Part shown: piece by piece, positions 6,559 to 8,292 of the stretch
How the letters are laid out: each line of letters opens with the position of its first letter
How positions within the stretch are numbered: the first letter of the stretch is position 1
Source: Candidatus Zixiibacteriota bacterium
GTDB lineage: Bacteria; Zixibacteria; MSB-5A5; GN15; FEB-12
Length of the DNA: 8,292 nt
Direction of reading: 5' to 3'
Assembly (NCBI GenBank): GCA_018816665.1
Contig: JAHIVM010000538.1
Span: 1 to 8,292 of the forward strand
Notes under the pieces: model-generated
What the model was told of the DNA's origin: nothing
Seen by the model: only the letters and a program-made list of their open reading frames with translations
Databases searched by the model: none
Program-made: the position numbers and the translations under genes

Positions 6559-6697
6559 TTATTAAAGAATTCGACGTTTTTCTTTAATAACTCGCCGAAT
6601 CGTTAAAGAACCTTTAATTACAGTTCGAGCAAGAAAGTCTATTGCATATTAAAGGAAAAGCCGATATTCTTTAATCACGAAACCGTTGATTAAAGAA
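6559..6697. repeat. Alternating TTAAAGAA array with two perfect 11-base inverted repeats
   Basis: Seven TTAAAGAA-like words alternate in orientation: 6562-6569 (+), 6580-6587 (-), 6603-6610 (+), 6611-6617 (-, TTAAAGG), 6649-6655 (+, TTAAAGG), 6667-6674 (-) and 6690-6697 (+). They form two perfect 11-base inverted repeats. TTATTAAAGAA (6559-6569) pairs with 6580-6590 across 10 bases, and TTCTTTAATCA (6667-6677) pairs with TGATTAAAGAA (6687-6697) across 9 bases. A shorter pair, TTAAAG/CTTTAA, spans 6603-6617. The array ends 20 bases before the Fic start codon, so it is probably an operator set for that gene. Confidence 0.75.
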
Positions 6698-6717
6698 CTC
6701 CTAATCAGGCTCTTCAG

Positions 6718-7884
6718 GTGAAGGAAAACCCATCCGGACAGTTCCAGACAATATCCACCGTCGGTGGTGAGCGCTGCAAGGCTTTCATCCCGGACCCGCT
6801 GCCACCTGACCTATCCCTGGAAACTGACCCGGAGCTTCGGAGCCTATCGGAAGACGCCCTTCTGGCGCTAGGACGCCTGGACAGTGTTTCGTCGATATTG
6901 CCGGACGCCTCGCTGTTCTTGTGGATGTATGTTCGCAAGGAGGCAGTCCTGTCATCTCAAATTGAGGGGACCCAATCGTCACTGTCAGATCTGCTGAGGT
7001 TTGAAAGCAAAGCTGCGCCGGGGGTGCCCCTGGATGATGTCCGGGAAGTATCGAACTATGTTGCGGCCATGGACTATGGACTGGAGCGAATCCGTGGGGG
7101 CTTCCCCCTATCGCTCCGTCTGTTGAAAGAAATACACGGCGTATTGCTGCGTCAAGGCAGAGGGGCGGAAAGGAAGCCGGGGGAGTTCCGTACGTCTCAG
7201 AACTGGATTGGCGGCTCGCGCCCGGGTAACGCCATCTACGTGCCACCACCGCCCGATCAGCTTGCAGACGCTATGGGAAAGTTGGAGAAGTTTTTGCATG
7301 ATGATCCGGTGCGTGTGCCCCTGCTTTTTAAGGCCGCACTCGCCCATGTGCAATTCGAGACTATTCATCCGTTTCTGGACGGCAATGGAAGACTGGGCCG
7401 GTTGCTGATTGCGCTCTTGCTGTGTACGGAAGGAGCCCTGTCGCAACCAACATTGTACTTGAGCCTTTTCCTGAAGTCGCATCGTTCGGACTATTACGAA
7501 CTCTTACAAAGAGTTCGCACACACGGCGACTGGAAACCCTGGATCTCCTTTTTTCTAAGGGGCGTGAAGGAAACGGCCGCCCAGGCTGTAGCAACAGCCA
7601 AACAGGTGGCGGATCTTTTCAAAACTGATAGAGGCAAGATTGAGGCACTGGGACGGTCCGGCAGCTCTGACCTGCGCCTGCATCATATTCTGCAGGAACA
7701 TCCTGTTTTGACAACCACCAGGGCCGCAGAGTTGGCATCGGTGAGCTTCCCAACCGCTGCGAGTTCGCTCGCACGCCTCGGAAGTCTGGACATTGTCCAT
7801 GCCCTTGAAACGAAGGGACGAGCCAGGGTATTTGCTTACTCGGAGTATATCGGAATTCTCAACGAGGGTACTACGCCTCTCTGA
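6718..7884 (+). CDS. Fic-domain protein (class II, SoFic-like) with C-terminal winged helix
   Basis: This 388-residue protein probably transfers AMP from ATP to hydroxyl side chains of target proteins. The active-site motif HPFLDGNGRLGR (217-228) keeps the catalytic H217, D221, N223, R225 and R228. The N-terminal region carries the inhibitory helix motif (S/T)xxxE(G/N) as S79-SQI-E83-G84, so the enzyme should be held inactive by its own Glu83, as in Shewanella SoFic. Between them lie the Fic N-terminal helices and the flap region GNAIYVPPPPDQL. The C-terminus (about 310-375, with HPVLTTTRAAELASVSFPTAASSLARL) is a winged helix able to bind DNA. The length fits SoFic-like proteins. GTG at 6718 is the only reasonable start: an in-frame stop lies at 6691-6693, the first ATG is well inside, and the ribosome binding site is poor. 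No antitoxin gene is adjacent, as expected for self-inhibited Fic proteins. The upstream array suggests autoregulation. Confidence 0.92.
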   Translation: MKENPSGQFQTISTVGGERCKAFIPDPLPPDLSLETDPELRSLSEDALLALGRLDSVSSILPDASLFLWMYVRKEAVLSSQIEGTQSSLSDLLRFESKAAPGVPLDDVREVSNYVAAMDYGLERIRGGFPLSLRLLKEIHGVLLRQGRGAERKPGEFRTSQNWIGGSRPGNAIYVPPPPDQLADAMGKLEKFLHDDPVRVPLLFKAALAHVQFETIHPFLDGNGRLGRLLIALLLCTEGALSQPTLYLSLFLKSHRSDYYELLQRVRTHGDWKPWISFFLRGVKETAAQAVATAKQVADLFKTDRGKIEALGRSGSSDLRLHHILQEHPVLTTTRAAELASVSFPTAASSLARLGSLDIVHALETKGRARVFAYSEYIGILNEGTTPL

Positions 7885-7914
7885 TTACCTGCGGTCCTTG
7901 ACTTCAACCATCAC

Positions 7915-8196
7915 CTACTGCGGTACCAGTTCGACGATCGTCATTGACTGCTCGGTATAGCGGCCTGTCGTGATGTTGACCACTTCCGATACATTCAGCG
8001 GCAGGTTCAGCCCGGTCGTTGCCGTTGTATCGTAGCGGTAGACGACCGACGGCACCCCTGGGGCATACACCGCCAGGTGGTACTTTCCGGGCGGTGCCGT
8101 CAACTCGAACTCCCCCAGACTGTCGGTCATTGTTTGCGCGGCAAGATTGTGACTGTTCAGATTGTGATATGACGTACCCTGCGGGACACATCTCAT
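7915..8196 (-). pseudogene. C-terminal remnant of a carboxypeptidase-regulatory-like domain protein, cut by an IS
   Basis: An open frame of 93 codons can be read, but only about residues 18-93 look like a real protein. DSLGEFELTAPPGKYHLAVYAPG is the classic beta-sandwich of carboxypeptidase-regulatory-like (CarboxypepD_reg/SpaA-like) domains, followed by further strands and the stop at 7915-7917. The first 17 codons (RCVPQGTSYHNLNSHN) read through what appears to be the end of an insertion sequence, ending near 8148, and the ATG at 8196 has no well-spaced ribosome binding site. The intact gene presumably encoded a larger secreted or surface protein whose 5' part lies beyond the insertion. It converges on the Fic gene with 30 bases between the stops. 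The domain call is moderately firm; the disruption is inferred. Confidence 0.6.
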
Positions 8197-8292
8197 GTGA
8201 TTATAACATACTCCTCAGGGCTTCGTAAGGGGTTTTTCCACCAAACGCTCCATGGGGCCGACCGAAGTTGTAGAATCGCTCCCATTCGGCTA
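8148..8292 (-). mobile_element. End of an IS481-type insertion sequence
   Basis: The element includes the transposase end (8201-8292) and about 53 bases beyond the stop. A plausible tip begins at 8148, read on the plus strand as TGTGACTGTTCAG. The TGTGA start and the nearby TTCA resemble the tip of Bordetella IS481 as remembered. The protein-like reading of the neighbouring gene begins just outside this point. The second end and any target duplication are outside the window. Confidence 0.5.
8201..8292 (-). CDS. Transposase/integrase core C-terminus, IS481-type, partial
   Basis: Only the last 29 residues are in the window. They include EWERFYNFGRPHGAFGG followed by KTPYEALRSML and the TAA stop at 8201-8203. 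The text W.RFYN..RPH.A..G.TP.EAL is the hallmark C-terminus of DDE integrase-core transposases of the IS481 and IS3 groups; the Gly-Gly-Lys-Thr-Pro form fits IS481 best. The catalytic DDE residues lie outside the window, so activity cannot be judged. Confidence 0.88.
   Translation of the reverse strand, partial: AEWERFYNFGRPHGAFGGKTPYEALRSML

Larger units (their letters stand above)
6461..6717. promoter_or_regulatory. AT-rich region upstream of the Fic gene
   Basis: These 257 bases hold no gene and are far richer in A and T than the surroundings. They contain a perfect palindrome (6482-6498) and a dense set of TTAAAGAA-like words (6559-6697), listed separately. A possible promoter for the Fic gene is TTCGAG at 6624-6629, a 17-base spacer and TATTAA at 6647-6652, which would lie inside the array; it is weak. 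No hairpin followed by a T-run, and so no clear terminator for the methyltransferase gene, is seen. Confidence 0.55.

Noticed and set aside
1..8292. CRISPR arrays, tRNA or rRNA genes
   Set aside because: No regularly spaced direct repeats and no recognisable tRNA or rRNA text were seen on either strand.

Overview
This looks like a chromosomal piece of a moderately GC-rich Gram-negative bacterium. The signs are two lipoprotein signal peptides, good Shine-Dalgarno sites, a parallel beta-helix lipoprotein and a DUF4397 lipoprotein. That mix is common in poorly cultivated lineages of the FCB supergroup (for example Zixibacteria-like genomes). No taxonomic marker is present, so this placement is an inference with low confidence.

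Positions 1-589 (minus strand) hold the start of a DUF4397-type lipoprotein, cut by the window edge, and a complete two-helix DUF378 membrane protein. A 267-base AT-rich divergent region (590-856) separates them from a plus-strand operon. That operon (857-4588) has four tightly packed or overlapping genes: a MerR-type regulator with a cobalamin-binding module (CarH/LitR-like, a presumed B12 light sensor), a class II CPD photolyase, an SRPBCC ligand-binding-fold protein, and a TudS(DUF523)-DUF1722 fusion related to tRNA 4-thiouridine desulfidases. The simplest reading is a light-controlled photoprotection operon. The sensor detects light, the photolyase repairs UV lesions in DNA, and the last gene may act on photosensitive 4-thiouridine in tRNA. 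The divergent region carries repeated TTAGACA and ACAAC words, which are candidate operators.

Positions 4789-6460 (plus strand) hold a beta-helix lipoprotein and a class I SAM-dependent methyltransferase, each with a strong ribosome binding site. Next is an AT-rich stretch (6461-6717) containing a perfect 17-base palindrome and seven TTAAAGAA-like words in strictly alternating orientation. It leads into a GTG-started Fic-domain protein (6718-7884) with an intact active site, its own inhibitory helix and a C-terminal winged helix; the array is a candidate autoregulatory operator.

The right end (7915-8292, minus strand) is the C-terminal piece of a carboxypeptidase-regulatory-like beta-sandwich protein. 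It appears to be interrupted by an IS481-type insertion sequence, of which only the transposase C-terminus and one end lie in the window. The likely junction is near 8147/8148.
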